Positions 61,663-64,000 of a DNA stretch of 64,000 nucleotides are shown here, piece by piece (positions within the stretch are counted from its first letter, which is position 1; each line of letters opens with the position of its first letter). The DNA comes from Myxococcales bacterium (GTDB lineage Bacteria > Myxococcota_C > UBA6777), in the NCBI GenBank assembly GCA_020632975.1, contig JACKEL010000001.1:186001-250000 (forward strand). Reading direction: 5' to 3'. The notes below the pieces were generated by a model that was not told the origin of the DNA, did no database searches, and saw nothing but the letters and a program-made list of their open reading frames with translations. The translations under genes and the position numbers were made by a program.

Positions 61663-62903
61663 GGCGTAACCTTCCCCTCTTTTACGAGTGTTTGGAGCAA
61701 TGAAAGATAGGTCTCTGCGAGTTTTTTACGATCAAAGTGTTCTTGGATGTACTGCCGTCCATTTTGCCCAAACTGACGACATAACGCAGGATCATCCGCC
61801 AGTTTGAGGACAGCTGCGGTCAGTTCCTCTGCATTTTCGGGTTCGATGCAGATCCCCGCCTGCGCATCGCGGATCAGCTCTGCACTAAAGCCCTCAACAC
61901 CTAGAAGGATCGGACGTTCCATCGACGCAGCTTCAAAGATCTTGGAAGGCAAAACTGTCTTGAATAGATCCGTCTTTTTCAGGTGAACCAACGTGACATC
62001 CGAAAAAGACAAGACTTCAGGCATCAAGCTTTTTTCCAAAAGTCCCGTAAAGACGATGTTATCGAGTTGCTTCTTCTCAGCCTCTTCTTGCAGCCCTGCA
62101 CGCAGCGCCCCATCCCCTACCAAGACAAAGCCGATGTCATCGCGCCCCATCTGCTTGAGTTTTTCAGCGCTTTGCAAGACCACCTGTAAGCCGCAAGCCA
62201 TCCCAATGGTCCCGACATAGCTACAAACAAAAGGCTGTTTGATGCCCAAGGCTTGCTTACGTTCGAGGGCGGGTGGACGGGGAAGATATTGATCAGGGTC
62301 CACGCCATTGGTGATCACAGAGATCTTTTCGGGTGCCACGCCTTTTTGGATGAGTTCTTGTTGGTAACCAGCCCCCACTGTAACGATGTGCGAGGCGGCT
62401 TTGTACATCCAGTCTTCGAGCTGGTAAAGCGCACTCAACAGAGTCTTCTGTTGCATCGCTCCCACCGCAGCAATCGAGTCTGGCCACAAGTCACGGATCT
62501 CCAAGATAAAGGGGATACCTCGCCAGAGACTCGACAAAACCCCCGACCATCCGCAAAAAAACTGCGGAGATGTCGCGATGATCACATCAGGTCGTTTCAA
62601 GCCCAAGGACGCGATCGTCGAACTGAGCATGTACGAAACATAGTTGGCGATGCGTTTGACGGTCCCTTCGTTGGCGGCGATGTAAGTCCAGATGCGCACA
62701 ACGTCGATCCCATCGACCTCCTCGCGTTGGTACAGCTTGTTTTGGTACCCATCAAAGACGACGCCAGCAGGACAGTTGGGCGCCCCTGTAATCACGGTCA
62801 CTTCGTGCCCCATATCGACCCAACGCTTGCAATTCTCGTAGGTTCGGGTCGCAGGAGCATTCACTTCAGGCGGAAAGTAATGGGAAAAAAATAAGATACG
62901 CAC
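61659..62903 (-). CDS. GT4-family glycosyltransferase
   Basis: 414 residues, GTG start at 62903. GT-B fold: N-terminal FSHYFPPEVNAPATRTYENCKRWVDMGHEVTVIT, IRDLWPDSIAAVG, then SYVGTIGMACGLQ, PSKIFEAASMERPILLGV and EPENAEELTAAVLKLA. This resembles WbuB/Wza-locus L-fucosamine or ManNAc transferases. Acts on the cytoplasmic side on a lipid-linked oligosaccharide. Overlaps wecB by four bases; the heparinase-like gene ends three bases upstream. Confidence 0.93.
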   Translation of the reverse strand: MRILFFSHYFPPEVNAPATRTYENCKRWVDMGHEVTVITGAPNCPAGVVFDGYQNKLYQREEVDGIDVVRIWTYIAANEGTVKRIANYVSYMLSSTIASLGLKRPDVIIATSPQFFCGWSGVLSSLWRGIPFILEIRDLWPDSIAAVGAMQQKTLLSALYQLEDWMYKAASHIVTVGAGYQQELIQKGVAPEKISVITNGVDPDQYLPRPPALERKQALGIKQPFVCSYVGTIGMACGLQVVLQSAEKLKQMGRDDIGFVLVGDGALRAGLQEEAEKKQLDNIVFTGLLEKSLMPEVLSFSDVTLVHLKKTDLFKTVLPSKIFEAASMERPILLGVEGFSAELIRDAQAGICIEPENAEELTAAVLKLADDPALCRQFGQNGRQYIQEHFDRKKLAETYLSLLQTLVKEGKVTP

Positions 62904-62906
62904 GGC

Positions 62907-64000
62907 TTACTCGACAATGCAGTAAAAAGAAGAAGAAGCACCAAACGAACGAAAACACAGTACAGGGTTGGGCAAAGCCACACCAAAATGCGGTGAGTAC
63001 CAACTTTCCTCGGACTCTGGAGGAAGCAACTCACCTTCACCAAAAAAGCGAATGGAGACCCGTCCTGCGGGCGTATCCAACGATGCACTTGTGGCATCTT
63101 GCGCAAGGATCGAACAATCTGGATGCAGATGCAACCGAGCGACCGCAGACACGGGCTTTTGGGCAGTGATCCGATCATAGATGATCAAGCGCCCTTGGTG
63201 TGACCAATCAAAACGCCTCTCGTGACGGGCCTCTTGGGGCAAACGCAGATAGCCATCATGCCAAGCTTGTAGCGAAAAGTCCTCTCCATCAGACTTCCAA
63301 AGCAAGTCATGAATCGACGCACGACGCGCCACCCGAAAGGCTCCCCAAAACTCCGACTGATCGACTCCTTCGATCTCAACAGTGTTGTGAGCACGGGTAG
63401 AACGCCCATAACGACGCATCTCACTGCGAAGATAATCGTGGACCCCAGCATCCACGATGATGCGGTGCCCTCGCAAAGACAACTCAAAAGAAAACAAATC
63501 CCCGTGCGCATGCCCAGGAAGATAGTCAGGACCAATGGGCCCCGCATCGCAAACCAAGTAGCTACCGTCTTCCGTGCGCGAACCATAATAGCCCGCACTT
63601 GGCAAACGCCAACACCCCACAGAAGAGACTTTTTCTTCAAGCAAACGAGAAGAAGTCGCCACAGGATTGCTAGATGGCGATGTTTCGAGAGGAGGCCCCT
63701 TCTCTTGCAACAAGGCGGAGGGCTCGTGATAGATCCCAAAGGCACTGTCGTTCAACAAAGCGATCTGCCCGTCAGGATGGCAAAGATGGCGTAGGGCATC
63801 TTTCATCTTTGGAAGGTAGTCAGCCACCCACATGGCGGTCTCTTCCTCAGCAAGCAAACGAAGCAACATCATCACGTATAAGATACGCGTGTGGTACATG
63901 GGCGATCGCTCAAAGTGCATCCCATCAGCCAAGATCTGCTCAGGGATCTCACGCGCAAGCAAAAGCCCGCCGAGCTCGCGCCATCGCCGCGCATGTCCCC
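62907..64000 (-). CDS. heparinase II/III-like protein, partial
   Basis: At least 364 residues; the start is beyond the window edge because the frame stays open through 64000 (residues WRELGGLLLAREI before 63962). C-terminal beta-sandwich and linker of the heparinase II/III family: DGMHFERSPMYHTRILYVMML, PDYLPGHAHGDLFSFEL, VDAGVHDYLRSEMRRYGRSTRAHNTVEIEG. The His in GHAHGD is conserved. Such proteins are polysaccharide lyases or O-antigen-locus members. It lies directly upstream of the transferase and epimerase. Confidence 0.9.
   Translation of the reverse strand, partial: GHARRWRELGGLLLAREIPEQILADGMHFERSPMYHTRILYVMMLLRLLAEEETAMWVADYLPKMKDALRHLCHPDGQIALLNDSAFGIYHEPSALLQEKGPPLETSPSSNPVATSSRLLEEKVSSVGCWRLPSAGYYGSRTEDGSYLVCDAGPIGPDYLPGHAHGDLFSFELSLRGHRIIVDAGVHDYLRSEMRRYGRSTRAHNTVEIEGVDQSEFWGAFRVARRASIHDLLWKSDGEDFSLQAWHDGYLRLPQEARHERRFDWSHQGRLIIYDRITAQKPVSAVARLHLHPDCSILAQDATSASLDTPAGRVSIRFFGEGELLPPESEESWYSPHFGVALPNPVLCFRSFGASSSFYCIVE

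Overview
The window looks like a piece of a Gram-negative chromosome of roughly even base composition, most likely from the Myxococcota or a related deltaproteobacterial lineage. I infer this from lifestyle-type content rather than any marker gene: many lipobox proteins, two Hanks-type Ser/Thr kinases (one with a long TPR-like region), an ECF sigma/anti-sigma/caspase-like operon, Cys-rich plus beta-propeller-like surface lipoproteins, CotH and pentapeptide proteins, and a TonB receptor. Genes are tightly packed, with many 4-base ATGA, GTGA or TTGA stop/start overlaps, and no rRNA, tRNA, CRISPR array, phage or insertion sequence is visible.

Layout. 1-4.8 kb (minus): a hypothetical protein, then a TonB-dependent receptor followed by two related lipoproteins. 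4.9-5.04 kb: three REP-like palindromes. 5.16-12.07 kb (plus): a complete nine-gene N-type ATPase operon, atpD-C-Q-R-B-E-F-A-G, with no separate delta gene, a long b subunit whose tail looks like delta, and a c subunit carrying the Na+-type ligand set plus an extra Glu in helix 1. 12.1-18.3 kb (minus): metallo-beta-lactamase-fold hydrolase, YgjV-GNAT fusion, sirtuin, and a TPR-type kinase. 18.3-20.2 kb (plus): a small unknown protein and a monotopic sugar transferase that share an N-terminal motif and have 16-base palindromes around them. 20.7-28 kb (minus): GH9 lipoprotein, pentapeptide protein, a gluzincin-like lipoprotein and a second kinase. 28.2-35.1 kb (plus): two tiny membrane proteins and a complete hydrogenase maturation operon hypF-C-D-E-A-B without any hydrogenase gene in view. 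35.2-37.1 kb: speA. 37.6-40.7 kb: MFS carrier, OprP-like porin and a small membrane protein. 40.8-45.8 kb: galactose use (galK-galT divergent from a GH36 alpha-galactosidase).

46-54.9 kb (minus) is the most interesting stretch: a run of seven genes encoding a beta-helix lipoprotein (Cthe_2159-like), a CotH kinase lipoprotein, a lamin-tail-domain lipoprotein, a VTC-type polyphosphate polymerase domain protein, a DUF4956 membrane protein, an HlyD-like adaptor and a TolC-like outer-membrane factor. Read together they suggest a cell-surface phosphorylation or polymer module with its own envelope conduit but no recognisable pump. Directly upstream, 55.1-58.2 kb, lies an ECF sigma, a zinc-finger anti-sigma and a secreted caspase-like protease with a C-terminal barrel-like region. 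58.3-60.3 kb is a Cys-rich surface lipoprotein with a strong terminator. 60.6-64 kb (minus) is the start of a polysaccharide locus: UDP-GlcNAc 2-epimerase, a family 4 glycosyltransferase and a heparinase II/III-like protein cut by the window edge.

All calls rest on reading the sequence and on remembered family motifs; no searches were run.
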